Counted from the first letter of the stretch, positions 48,017 through 59,707 are shown. The stretch is DNA of 64,000 bases from Punica granatum (GCF_007655135.1 NC_045129.1:32241122-32305121); one strand, 5' to 3'. Translations and numbers: made by a program. The notes: a model not told the origin generated them from the sequence alone.

Positions 48017-50522
48017 GAGCATCGCGACGGTTTCATCGTTTCAAGGTGTGAGAGATGAAGAAACTGGAAACTAAAGATGCTTCAATATCCCATAGATTTC
48101 TTCTGGTAAGATACTCAGTTCCCAATACCTTTTAATTAAGTTCTGATTCAGTCATCTAGAATTTCCTTTCGATGCATTTATCCGCAGGAACACAATAAAA
48201 TCAGTATGGCAACTCGTCAATCCTTTATGGGGTACTGTCTCATTTACTTCAATTTAATTCCGGTAAGAACACATATAAGAGCTCCTGTCAGATTGCACGC
48301 ACTCCTAAGGATAGTGGGAAACTCGTAAAATCATAGAAAAGTCGTGTTTATTCGGCACGGTTAAGACTGTCCAATACATGTCTATTCATGCTATCGTAAC
48401 TATCTCAGATAAAATAAAAAAATAAAAAAAAAGGTAGAGATAACTGTTCTTTTCTGGGCTGTAAGGCTGTCAGTGCAATATTTGTTTATTGAAAGATATG
48501 GTGAAGGGTCCCTATCCTCTTTTTATCACCAACTTGCGATCATCATGCATGTGAATCTGGTTAAACGTAAAATTCCTCCTGTCTTGAGCTTCACAAAAGT
48601 CCAAATTGGCCTCTTTCAGGCCGAGAAGAGACCATTTCTGGGAGGCCCTTTTGGCTTATTTTTAATCTTTTTCCAGCTCCACGTACTCTATCAAATTGCT
48701 GTCCCATTTAATAATCTCTCTCTATAATAGAGATTCCGTGCATCATACTTGGCTGCAGCCAGCACTTTTGACATTCCCCTTTGTCATTTTCCCCCTCCCG
48801 CAGTGACGCGATTCAGCACCTTCAGTACAGTGGCGGGTAGCCTGTTTTATGCTGCATAACTGCAAGTTCAGGTCATAAGATTGGAATCGATCCGAAAAGT
48901 CCGACCGTGAAGAGTATCAGAGTCAGTCAATCTTAGCTGCTAAAAGGGTCACCATTAATTTAAGAATCAACTGAGTGTTAAGCAGCCTAACCTTTTTAGT
49001 TATTAAATTCACATTCCGAGGTATGGATGCTGCATGTTTTGTTGATCTTAAAGGTCAAAAACAGAGGATGTATCCCACTAAGCCTCCTGTCTTTCTTAGG
49101 AAACGCTCTTCCAATACCCGATAGCTATGTTATTAATTTCGACAAAGGAAACGCAGTCCTCTGTTTTCTCATAAGATGCCGGTGACCCAGATTTAACGTC
49201 TGAGACCTTACGCATTTTCACGTTAGCACTATTATTTCACGCAAACTTGCCGGAACACAACTGTTTTTGGCATGTCAGGTTAGAAACATCAGGCAAGTGC
49301 TTGGAATTTCAACGCAAGTGACTACGAAATGAGCCAAAAAATGGTGTTGGTTGCTTTCACCATCAAAGTTGGGCCACCTTTGTGGCCTTTGACACTGAAA
49401 TGCTTACATCATGGTGGGCTGTGGCAGAAGGATAAGATTGACAGATAATAGAGAGAAGAATCCCACTGGACAATTCATTCAGCACCATATAGCGACTTGT
49501 TAGCTACCGCTTTTCTAAACGCAACAGGGACTCTTTTTCTTCGGACGGTCTTTGGGAGATTCGGATTCATTTTTCCAATGGACCCGAATTAATAGATTAG
49601 ATTTGCATTTAAGGCTAATTCTTTCCTCCTGTTCATGTGGTTGATTTAATGCAGTTTTTCCATGCAGGAGACAGCAGCGATGGAGCTATCACGTTCAACA
49701 CAGGCAAGCACACATGGGGCAGGATTAAGTTAGGGGCCAGTTGTCTGTCCGGCCAAGTCTGATTACAATAGTCGAATTCATATATGTATACTAATACCGG
49801 AATACGGATACTGAGCAAATCGAATGGAGGGAGTGGAGTGACAATTCTTTATATGAACTTTTACCATAATGAAGATTTTACAGGCCTTCTGCAAGTTTCA
49901 CAGTTTCCTTTGGTTCCATTTTCCTTTTCGCTTGTTCTTTTTCTAACCGACGACAGATACTTTTTTATATTTTATTATTCGGTTCGGGTTTAACAAGTTT
50001 GTATGTCGGTATGAGTCTTCCTGTCATGAATACTCAAAATGTCAGGATTGCTGACAGAAGTATAATCGTAATTTCTCATATGTCTTGGGACTTTCACAAC
50101 TCACATAATTATGGTGTGATAGATTTTAAAAAAAATTTCAATTATATTCAAGTCAATTTATTTTCAATTCAACAACACAATCATTATTTTTTCTATTTTT
50201 TAAAAAAAATTTAACTATTCAATTCAATTTTTAATATTGAATTCTCTCAACTATTCATTATTTTTTTCATAATTTAACAACACAATCATTACTTAATCAT
50301 TACTTTCTCTTAATTATTCAGTACTTTTTTACATTTTTTCTCATAATTCAATAATACAATCATTACAAACCAATTAAAACAAAAACTCAACTGAAAAACC
50401 AAACACATTCTTAAACTTCCAGCATATCTACTTCTTCAATTTAAAGATAGGATGGAGCAATCTATTGGAAACCAAAGGAACGAAACAACAATCGACTTAT
50501 GTACAAAACTCTGTGTGATCCG
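48017..50522. other. Intergenic stretch between two convergent genes
   Basis: GH17 3' flank on the left and CML 3' flank on the right. No gene supported. It holds the reversed MITE B copy at 50114-50408. Open stretches near 48473-48727 and 49784-50214 show no recognisable domain. Confidence 0.45.
50114..50408 (-). mobile_element. MITE family B, copy 2 (one end degenerate)
   Basis: Reverse complement of 34253-34563, with three CAA(C/T)A(A/C)TACAATCATTA-like units, AAAAACTCAACTGAAAAACC and the terminal CCAAACACAT. The far end near 50114 has lost its clear inverted repeat. Confidence 0.65.
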
Positions 50523-51954
50523 TCAATTGTATGAGACGAGAAAAGGGATGGTCATCGACAAGAAGACATCGTAACTAACTGTTGCTGAACCCGTATAGTC
50601 TTTATCCTTTTCCTTGAACTTCTCAGTTAATCCCTGCAAGTGAATCAAATAACCCAAACTCAGCCAGCAAATTCCACGAAAATAATGGATTAGAGGGAGG
50701 GCTGTTAAGTCGGTATTCCTAGCAAATGTAAGTACGATAATGACCTTCAGGATCATCCCGCACCTGCATCCAGACGGAAAAGCTGATTAGTAATCTAGCT
50801 ACGTCAAATTTATTGGATGATTAGTAATCTAGCTAAAAGCCGGATGGCCTTACTCAATGAAACTGTCAAAATTGAGTTCAACCCTTTGACAACTTCCATC
50901 GTCGTATCGTGAGATCAAGACTTGGAGGACAGAAGGCGGTACTGCATAGCCTAGGCTGTAGAGGGCATCCCTGAGCTCCCCCAGATCGATTTTCCCGCTT
51001 CTGTCCCGATCGAATCTCTCAAAGATGCCCTGCATGCATCAGCAAACTTTATGACCTTTGCTGTCAAGAAGGATCCCAATTGTGTTTCACTAACTGGTAT
51101 GAAATTGCTGAAAAAATCCAATGTTGATCTGTCTTGGAGGATCCAAACTGCATATATAAAGCAAAAAGTTCGGGAAAAATATGAACTGATGGCACTTGCG
51201 TACTTCAGCGTGACAGCAAGGTTATCTTTTATTGTTATTTGGCCGAGTTTTTCAGGCCCCCATCAATTTTGATTTAACAAGTTGAGGATGAACTACTCCA
51301 AAATCCTAATACCGATGCAATAAGAGTTAACGGTTTAAGCCATCTGCTCCATGAAAGTAATTCAAGATCTTACGAACTCACCCTCCATTGCTTAAGGCAA
51401 CTCCACAGGGCAGCAAACTCTTTTGGACCTGCAAAATGAAATTCCAAGTCGAGATGAACACAAAGTCTTACAATGCCAACATGTTCAAACAAAAACTGAG
51501 TCCCTGTTGATCGAGCCGATCAGCGAAACCCTTTGAATGAGTACTTCACAAGTTGCTTGCTTTCCAAGGAAAAACATTTACCCACTCGGAGAGGATCGCT
51601 AGGATTCCTGAACAGGAACATGAGCAGCCTTATCGTCCTCGGATTGAACCTCTGATACCCAGTACACAGAGCCTGCCGGAGCTCATTCTCGTCAATAAAC
51701 CCGCTCCTGTCCCTGTCCACCATGTGGAATGCCCTGATTACGTCCAGGTCTGTTCCCGGAGGAAACGATGGCTGAATGTAATAGTAGTCTGGGCGTGCTG
51801 CTGGAAACACTCGACTGTAACTGCTATGGAGCTGCTCTGGGTACGGCGAGCTTTCATGGGGACCGCTGTTCTGGGATCGCCCCGGCAGTGACGGGGCAGA
51901 GGGCGAGGCCGGCGGGGCATAGGATAGAGAGTTCCACCTGCCAAAGGAGGCCAT
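50523..51954 (-). CDS. Penta-EF-hand calcium-binding protein (CML49/CML50-like)
   Basis: Five exons on the minus strand: 51954-51582, 51428-51382, 51029-50854, 50763-50745 and 50633-50523, phase-consistent, 241 residues from MASFGRWNSLSYAPP. A Pro/Ser/Tyr-rich N-terminal arm (about 1-67) precedes the PEF core. EF loop 1 is at residues 80-91 (DRDRSGFIDENE) and EF loop 2 at 147-158 (DRDRSGKIDLGE); both keep the Ca2+ ligands. Later hands are degenerate, and the end GLTEKFKEKDKDYTGSATVS fits plant CML49/50 (sorcin/ALG-2 relatives). Exon 4 is only 19 bases. It is a Ca2+ sensor, often membrane-associated; partners are unknown here. The start was chosen at the ATG preceding the Pro-rich arm. Confidence 0.9.
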
Positions 51955-52429
51955 TGAAGAGGGTTCTCTGGTCCTGAGAAAAAGCAACGGGTAGCATAGC
52001 TTTCATGTTTATAGATAGATAGATATGGGGGGTTGAGTGTATCTCTATTGTGAGGTCGTCATCATCATCATGGCCAGGTCTGCTTCCACTTCCAATCTCA
52101 GGAAGAAGGAGGCGGTGGATTGGTCAACGGATGAAAGCGTGGGCTCTTTTCCATGGATTTTTAACTAACAAAAGTGTAAAATTTTCAGAGGATAATTTGG
52201 TGCAATGACACAAGTCATCGATACAAATCATAAGGTCTCGGTTCAATCCTGATATTTTAATCTATTTGATCACTCCCACCTGTGTTCTCTCTCATTCGTC
52301 GTCATTGGAGACGATCACTCACTGCTTGAAGCGACTGCACTCGAGTATTCCCCCTAACACGACGATCCCAAGCAGAGGTGCGGCGAGACTGATATTCGTC
52401 GGGACGAGTCTGATTTTCTGCTCTGTTTC

Positions 52430-53135
52430 TCCATGGCGTTGCTGATGGCACCAAGTCTCCCGCTCGCCCCCATATCATATGGATACCCTATGATAACGAA
52501 GATGGCGGCTGAGATGCGGCAACAACAAAGGGAAACAAAAGTTACAAGCATTTTGGCGCTGTTCCAAGGGCCAAAGATAGAATGGATAAACCACAATCTC
52601 AACCTCCGGATGACTTTGATTTCGACAAAGAATGCTCCGTGGATGTTGATGGGACCAAGCCACTTGATTACCCGGAGATTTTATGCATCTCCGACCACGA
52701 TGGAGAAAGTAGTCATGGCACAGGAAACCAATACTATAACCATTCTTCAGTGTTTTAAAGACCAAAGATCAAAAGGCCTATTTTGGATCATACCAAAGGT
52801 TCCAAGCAGAAGAATCGGAATCGTTCTTTGAAATCGATTTTCTGGGACTAACACAAGAGCTTCTTCTCGGAGCTTGGGACCATTGGAAAGGATTGTTGCA
52901 GGCCCTCATGTCCATTCTACCAATACTACGGCATGCTGGAAGCTGGCACGTTAAAGTTGGACTCCCACCTAGCTACGTTTTCTTGGGTTGGGATATTGAA
53001 CTGGGTTGGGATACTGAAACTGTTGTATGGCGTTCCTTCCAAGGGTCAGGAGATCGAAGCACGAACAGATGACAAGGCCAACAATAGTAGTTCCCCCACG
53101 GAGGATCCCGTCCTAGACTAGAATGTTATGTCATC
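52430..53135 (+). pseudogene. Possible relic of an unknown protein gene
   Basis: Several frames in succession read protein-like, for example MDKPQSQPPDDFDFDKECSV at about 52581 and then KQKNRNRSLKSIF near 52805, separated by stops. No ATG-to-stop frame covers the region and I recognise no family. It lies directly upstream of the SURF6 pseudogene and might have arrived with it. Confidence 0.25.
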
Positions 53136-53221
53136 GGTCCCAGAATAGATTGTAGTGTACATCACCGATGACGAAGATGATGAGGACAATGGCTCAACGA
53201 CACAGGCTCCCTCGTAATCCA

Positions 53222-54165
53222 TAAGCATTCTCTGTTTTTCGACAAGTTAATCCAGCTCATCCCCGCAAAGTTTTACCTGCCCAATGATGGCAAGGAGAGA
53301 CTGTGGTTCCATGGCAGTAAGGCCCAGAAGGAATCGGTGAAGAAAGAGTCGAGAAAAAAAGTTAAGAAAGCCAGAAGAGACCGGCTAGATTCCGAGAAAT
53401 CTTCCGCTACAACTGTTGACTTGTTAATGCAGAGCTTGGAGAAAGAGAAAGTGGACGATAGGAGTGACAAAGAAGATGAAGTGGATACCAAGCTTACGGT
53501 ATCCGGTATGGAAGGTGAGGAACGTAAAGTGGCATATGAAGAGCTCCAGCAACGGCTACATGACAAATCCCGATAAGATCAAAAGAAAGACCAAGAAGGT
53601 CGAGCAGGGGAAGAAGCGGAAGAGAGATGCTAAAGTAGAACCCTCGACTAGTGATGGAGGAGATAGGAAGGTGAACAAAGACTTAGAAAAGGCTTCAAAG
53701 GAGCTTTTCTTTTAGCCAAGCCAAGCTTGGGAACGAGGAGGAGAGCACGAAGAAGAGGAAGAAGCTCTCGAAGGAAAAGGAGCTTGAGAGGGCGAGGAAA
53801 GGAAACTCTAGGAAGTGAAGAAGTATCCAGTGAAGGGGGAAATGGTCTCGAAGAAGCATTCACGGAAGGCGGCAACAAGCAGGGCTGCGGGGATTAAGGC
53901 CCGCAATGACCCGAAGCTGCTGAAGCAGAGCATTCAGAAGGAGAAGAAGAGGCACTAGAAAAATGCTGAGAAGTGGAAGGATAGGGTCGAGGCTCGGCCG
54001 AAGGTGAAGGCAGAGAGGCAGCAAAAGAGGTCAGAGAATGTAGCACGGAGGTCCCCGTGAGAAGAAGATGCGAAAGATCGCTAAGCGGGAGAAGAAGCTC
54101 TTGAGGCCTGGATTCGAAGGCCGCAAAGAGGGATTCATTAACGAGCCTTTGGCTTCAACTTAACT
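53222..54165 (+). pseudogene. SURF6 (ribosome biogenesis) processed pseudogene
   Basis: Translated pieces match the SURF6/Rrp14 family along their length: HSLFFDKLIQLIPAKFYLPN, then RKKVKKARRDRLDSEKSSAT, VSGMEGEERKVAYEELQQRL, and at the end KNAEKWKDRVEARPKVKAER and REKKLLRPGFEGRKEGFINE. The frame shifts near 53560 and 53712, and stops occur inside conserved stretches (TAG at 53956, TGA near 54058). No intron-like gaps separate the conserved blocks, as expected for a retrocopy. Working SURF6 is a nucleolar Lys/Arg-rich pre-rRNA processing factor; this copy cannot encode it. The 5' end of the copy is not clear. Confidence 0.85.
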
Positions 54166-55094
54166 TAGGGATCCCTAACCTTGCAGCCTCTTTCAGGAAG
54201 CTCCTTTGTAGGAAATACGGGATTTTACCAGTTCTCTGTTGCTGCCGCCTCTTTCATTTCGGTATTCAACGTTAGGGATATATATGATTAAATTCGAAAG
54301 GGTAATAATTTCAAGTTTTATCGCATTTTGTTAGAAAGCCGAGCTTCTCAAACATTATTTTATTAGGCCAGGTTAGTCCCCAAGTGTTCCAAGTACGTTG
54401 CTATTCCATGTTATGTTGCCTCTGCACTTCCTCTTTTGTGATTTCAGGGGCCTTGTCACATCGTGGTCTTCTCATAATCTTATGTTTTGCACTCCGAAAT
54501 TGAACCCAAAGCCTTCTACATGCACATATTTACATTTAAATATCACCACCAGCTAGACATCCGAGAGTAAGGATTGATGCTGAAGGATCGGCATAGAGAA
54601 AGCAGACTGGAAGCACTACTGTAGGATCGGCATAGGGAAAGCAGATTGAAGCCGTAGTGACCATATAGACACCCTTACTTGAGCAGACATATAATGATGC
54701 TGTTGGTGTTATATATTGGTTGGCAGGCGATTCTCGAAGAGGTTTTGGATTGAACCAATTAGGTGGGATAATAGAAACCATACTGCGAACAAGTTACTAA
54801 TAAGGGCGACACCGGCAGCCTTGGTTCTTGTCAGGCCTGTGTCGTCCCTTGGTCGAGCGGCCACCACGAGAAGACTGCTTACAAGAAGTATATGATGGAA
54901 GAAGTATCTTCCGTCGTGCATAAGCATTGGCGATGAACTCTCTTGTACGATTCCAAGCGAAGAACATCTCTGCTCTCGAATCTTAGCTACAAATCAAATT
55001 TTCGTGTCTTTTCTTACCTAGTCAATCGGACAATATAAATTGGTATATCGTTTGAAGTATATAATTGCCATAGTTCAAAGGACGTTATATCTAA
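54166..55094. other. Spacer with a short duplicated motif and a small ORF
   Basis: A unit of about 38 bp containing GGATCGGCATAG(A/G)GAAAGCAGA is tandemly repeated at 54577-54655. A 72-residue frame on the minus strand (54927-54709, MLMHDGRYFFHHILLVSSLL) is hydrophobic at the start but matches nothing I know. No other gene seen. Confidence 0.35.
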
Positions 55095-55191
55095 GGTTCG
55101 ATACCCAGTGAGACTACCCGTGCCCCTTTATTAGATATTTCATATTTCTATTTCAATGTACTAAACTCATGGGCCTCCCTTGTAACCGAAA
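55095..55191 (+). mobile_element. 5'-truncated SINE with ~15-18 bp target duplication
   Basis: Starts at a B-box-like GGTTCGATACCCAG and ends in an A-run. GGACGTTATATCTAA lies on both sides (55080-55094 and 55195-55209), extendable to AAAGGACGTTATATCTAA. The A-box half is missing, so the copy was truncated at insertion. Confidence 0.65.
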
Positions 55192-55258
55192 AAAGGACGT
55201 TATATCTAATTTGCACAAAATGACATAGCCGTGCACCTGACCTCACATTATTACTGTC

Positions 55259-55291
55259 ACTAGTTCATTGGACGGACCCGTGCATGCACGG
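55259..55291 (-). mobile_element. Helitron-like 3' terminus
   Basis: On the minus strand a perfect 14-base palindrome CCGTGCATGCACGG (55291-55278) is followed about 14 bases later by CTAGT (55263-55259), the hairpin-plus-CTRRT arrangement of Helitron 3' ends. The base after CTAGT is G rather than the usual T. The AT-rich DNA from 55292 rightward may be the element body. Confidence 0.45.
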
Positions 55292-55707
55292 ATTTTACAG
55301 AAAAACATAATTGTATTATAAAAAGTTTAAATATAAAAATAATAATTGGTTTGAATTTATAATTTATACTAACATGTTAAAAGTTATGCAATAAATTCAA
55401 ATTTGTAATAGAAGAATATATATTAAATATACATAAAAAAAGTTATTAAGTAAGGAATTCATGCAAATATATACATCATTGCAATTATCAAATTAATCTA
55501 AGAAAAATTAATCTAAAATTTGAATACTTTTAGATGAGATCGTTACTTTTATTTCATGAAAGAATAAGAACCTTAGAGTCTATTAAAACTTTTAAACTTC
55601 ATTATTTGATTGTGTGCTTTTGTTTTGATTGATATTCCATATATTAAGTTTTACAATTTTAACACTTTTAGATAAAATGATCAAGTGACTTGAATGGGAT
55701 TTTACTT

Positions 55708-56016
55708 TTTTTTTTCGCTGAATAAAAGGCTAGGTCGGGTTATTAGCCCGCTGTGGCTGCCCCAACTAAGGGAACCTATCCGCCACGGAATGTTTCTTTT
55801 GCCATAGCTCGCTGAGACTTAGCCCAACTTGGTCACCGCAGCCCCACCAGCACACTAGTGAATTAAGTTGAGGCCCACTGGATCAAGCATTATGAGTCGG
55901 CCACCGCCATTCCATAATACACCCACATAGTGGCGAGCTGAGATCTACGTGATTCGAACTCGTGATGTTCAAGTAGAGCGCTTGAAGCTTAACCACTAGA
56001 CCACTCATGCTGGTGG
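55708..56016 (-). mobile_element. Full-length tRNA-derived SINE with 17-bp target duplication
   Basis: On the minus strand the element starts CCACCAGCATGAG, has an A box in TGGTCTAGTGGTTAAG (56003-55988) and a B box GAGTTCGAATCAC (55961-55949), and ends in an A-run near 55708-55715. TGAATGGGATTTTACTT flanks it perfectly on both sides (55691-55707 and 56017-56033). Perfect flanks suggest a fairly recent insertion. Confidence 0.85.
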
Positions 56017-56096
56017 TGAATGGGATTTTACTTAATAAACCTTTTATGAGATTAGTTATAATGCTTAATTGTTAAATTAATTTTAAGTTTATATAA

Positions 56097-56490
56097 GAAT
56101 AAATGATTATTTATTTTCTTAAAAAGATATTTATTTGTTAACTATATAATAATAAGTTATTGAAATATTTTTTATATATTTTTGAATATTTCTTTATAAT
56201 ATATATAATATATAGTATATTAACATATGAATTAGTAAGTTTTTACCATTTTACCCCTATATTATTTTGACATTTTTAACCTATTAATGAATTGGTTATT
56301 TTCTTAAACTGACGAATATATTTTTCATTTGTTTAGTAAATGATAATAAGTGATTGAAATAATTTCCATACAATTTTTAATATTTTCTTTGTAATATATA
56401 GTATATTAACATATGAATTAGTAATGATTTTACCACTTTATCACTATATTATTTTGATATTTTCTTTTCTATACCTATTTAATGCTTTGG
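56097..56490. repeat. Diverged tandem duplication, about 190-bp period
   Basis: TTATTTTCTTAAA, TAATAAGT(T/G)ATTGAAAT, TATAGTATATTAACATATGA and TATTATTTTGA occur in the same order at 56097-56285 and 56286-56490. Older than the 368-bp repeat that contains its second half. Confidence 0.6.
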
Positions 56491-56601
56491 TTACAACTAT
56501 ATGTAGATTGGTTAGATTGGTTGTTTGCCTGTGCTTTGTACGAGTTAATTAAATAAAATATATTTTTTATAGGAGCAAAAATTGAAAATTAATATATACT
56601 T
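56234..56601 (+). repeat. 368-bp direct repeat, left copy
   Basis: Runs from AGTAAGTTTTTACC to AATATATACTT. It equals 59340-59707 over the whole length apart from one base near 56573 (GGAGCAAAA here, GGAACAAAA in the other copy). The two copies bracket a 2738-bp LTR-derived insert. Confidence 0.95.
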
Positions 56602-59339
56602 GAGCCGTCCACTCTCCGACCGGGATTATTACATGAATAAATATGCATTATAAAACCCTTACATTGTTCTCTCAAATAAAAGATAAATTACAATGACTGA
56701 ATCCCGGTCGGTTCACGTTTGGTCGTTATTTCACTCATGCTCACCGTATGATTTTGGAAAAGACCGGGAATTAAATTAAATGCGCACTCGGTGTATGGGG
56801 GCATTGGACCCTGTGATCGAAGGTTATGGGCATTGGACCCAGTGAATCGTATCCTAAAGGATCGGGCTCGACCCGCATAACAAATAAGTGTAAAAATGTA
56901 ATAAGTAAGTGTAAATAAACAAACAATGAGATTTTGTTATTGTCGAATTTACGTGAGTTAATCAATTATTATCCGGGGTATCTTGACATACAAATCCTAC
57001 CCTAAAGTAAACGAATAGGATGATGGATAGGGTATGTAGCATTTGGCATTATTTTAACGGACCCAACAGACGTGATATCCATAGTCAAGTCTCGAATGTG
57101 TGGGTTGTTTTTAGATTATTCTGTATCGTGACAATATGGCTTTTACAGATTAAAAGTATTTTCACCTAAAACCCAAAAACCTAACCCTCTAATTGACTAT
57201 TGCCCATGTTTGATTTAAGCTGAGTTTATGATTAATTTATTTTTCCATGTTTTGACCAATTCTATGCACAAACCTACGCTAGGGTCACGGCAGAACAAGA
57301 ACCGGTAATCATGCCCTTAAATCGGTAAATATGTGTGTGCATGAAAATCAAGATTACGTTGTACGTATCTCGGCGCTTTTGAAATTGTGAATTTTGAAAA
57401 GGGCATGACTAACAGTTCTTGAACTGTCGACACGATTACAAATTATTAATCAATTTGTGCAACCCAATTAAAGAAATGAAGTGATTTAATTTAGCCAAAT
57501 TTAACGTCCCGGTTATCCCGTGTGTAGAATTTTAGGTTAATTAAAAAACTTTCCGAATGCTTTAGTCTACGGATTTCGAGCCGTCGAGATAACCATTAGT
57601 TGACCGCCTGATAAACCCTAATTTCCGACATGGTCACATAATTACAAAAATGAAATATTTAATGAGGCACATACATTGTCGGTGGGTGATCTAAGTAGAA
57701 AAGGGCCGGATATTTTAAAAAATGTCCAAGGGACTGAATTGAATGATTTTAAAAGAGCAGGGATTGATTTGAAAATTCTGAAAAAATGGGGACTAATTTG
57801 AAAATTCTAAAAAAATTGGGGGCTGATCTAAAAATTCTAAAACATTGGGGACTGATTTGAAAATTCTAAAAATGGGGAATGTAAAAAAATTACCGAAAAT
57901 GTCTTAGGACTTATTTGAAATGAATTTTTAAAATCGGGACAGATCTGAAAACAAAGCAAAAAAAAAAATTTCCCCAGGACTAAACTGAAACAACTTAAAA
58001 AGTTCCTAGGGATGCTTAAAAAAAAATTATGGGAATTTCACGACTGATTGGAAAATAGTAAAATGACTGAGACTTGATTGACAAGAATTTTTTGAAGTTC
58101 AGGGCAGATCTGAAAAAAATAAAATACGTCCTCTGGACTGAAATGTGACAAAATAGAAAGTTCGTAAAATCGAGTTCGGGACAAATCCGATCACCCACGC
58201 GACCCAAGAACACTCATTTCACATCATATTCATCCAAGCAAACATAAACATTCAGAAATAGAGCCCTAAACATGCCACTAAGTAGAGGATTTACCTAGTT
58301 CGGGAAGTTGATGGATGATTTGTAAATAAAAATAAAAATAAAAAAAACGCCGGGCAGTTGGGCTGCAGAGGGATGATTGGGCCGGACTGGGTTGGGCCGA
58401 ACTAGGCTGGGCTTTGGATTGGGTCGATCTGGGCTGACGCTAACGTCGATCTGGGCTGACGCTAACGGGCTGTCGCTGGGTTGGGCCGGGCTGGATCCCT
58501 GCTGGGTTGGGCCAAGCTGGATCCCTGCTGAGTCGGGCTGGGCTGCTGAAGGACCGGGCTGGGCGATTGGACTGGGCCGGGCTGGATGCTGATGGACCGG
58601 GCCGCTACCGCTGGACTAGACCATCGCTGGGGGTGGCTGTTGGGCCACGGGATCTGGACAAAGGGGATTTGGACCCGATTAAAAAAAAACGAAAAAAATG
58701 GAGAAGGAGAGGGGTGGCCAAGCCTCGGAAGAATCCGGGTCGGGTGATGGTGTCGGCGCCAGGGATGAGCTGCGTGCGAGGGACGGAAGAGAGAGAGCCG
58801 GGGAGGAGCTACGGGCTTGGCTGGGAGTTGGGCCGAGGGAGCCGAGGTTTTCTTCGAGTTCCGGCCGTTCAAGCTTCGAGCTCCGGGTTTCTTTTTTCTG
58901 AAGAGAATTGATGAGCTTTGGGATTTTTTCTTTCCTGTGAGTTCCGAATCCCCCACATTGCTAAGCCGCCGATTCCCCTTTTTAAAAATCCCGAGAGAGA
59001 GAGAGAGAGAGAGAGCTTCGGCCGTTGAGGAAAATCCTCCCCATTTCCGAAGAATCAGCCGACAATTAACTTCCGGCCGTTGAGGGGAATCCGGGAGCTG
59101 CGGGAAGAAGAAGAACAGGGAAAGTCAAACTGTGTTTGACTTTTCCCTTTTTTTTTTTGGGTGGTGCAACGGTCGGTCAGATCAAACCTGACCGACCCTG
59201 CCCATCCATCCCATCGGTCGGACCGGCTCTGATCGGTTCTGACCGACTTGACCCTTTTTTTTTTTAAGAAAAGGTAATAAATTAGGCAATGACAATTTTG
59301 CCCTCCTCGGAGCCGATGGACCGAAATTAGGTGCTGATA
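56602..59339 (-). mobile_element. LTR-derived insert (second copy of the gypsy-like LTR), truncated
   Basis: Reading the minus strand, about 57720-56605 matches 1-1764 of the LTR at the left end of the window, which is in opposite orientation. The insert stops within the LTR, lacking the part corresponding to 1765-2021. Upstream parts include short tandem units of about 30-37 bp (GGGACTGATTTGAAAATTCT, 57720-58170), a GC-rich GGGCTGGG-type low-complexity block (58370-58670), and a GA run at 58988-59013. No gag or pol. The flanks are a 368-bp duplication rather than the 5-bp duplication a normal LTR insertion leaves. Confidence 0.75.
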
Positions 59340-59707
59340 AGTAAGTTTTTACCATTTTACCCCTATATTATTTTGACATTTTTAACCTATTAATGAATTG
59401 GTTATTTTCTTAAACTGACGAATATATTTTTCATTTGTTTAGTAAATGATAATAAGTGATTGAAATAATTTCCATACAATTTTTAATATTTTCTTTGTAA
59501 TATATAGTATATTAACATATGAATTAGTAATGATTTTACCACTTTATCACTATATTATTTTGATATTTTCTTTTCTATACCTATTTAATGCTTTGGTTAC
59601 AACTATATGTAGATTGGTTAGATTGGTTGTTTGCCTGTGCTTTGTACGAGTTAATTAAATAAAATATATTTTTTATAGGAACAAAAATTGAAAATTAATA
59701 TATACTT
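59340..59707 (+). repeat. 368-bp direct repeat, right copy
   Basis: Same length as 56234-56601, with one base different. Downstream it continues into unique AT-rich DNA (TTACACTTCTCATATAG). Confidence 0.95.

Noticed and set aside
52205..52260. B-box-like CTCGGTTCAATCCTG as a possible tRNA or SINE
   Set aside because: No good A box at the right distance and no flanking duplication.
52354..52831. Overlapping open frames on both strands at about 52.4-52.8 kb
   Set aside because: No frame holds a domain; protein-like reading jumps between frames, so it is listed only as a weak relic.
58377..58911. Long GC-rich open frames on both strands
   Set aside because: They arise from GGGCTGGG-type low complexity in the LTR-derived insert; composition is biased and nothing resembles a protein family.
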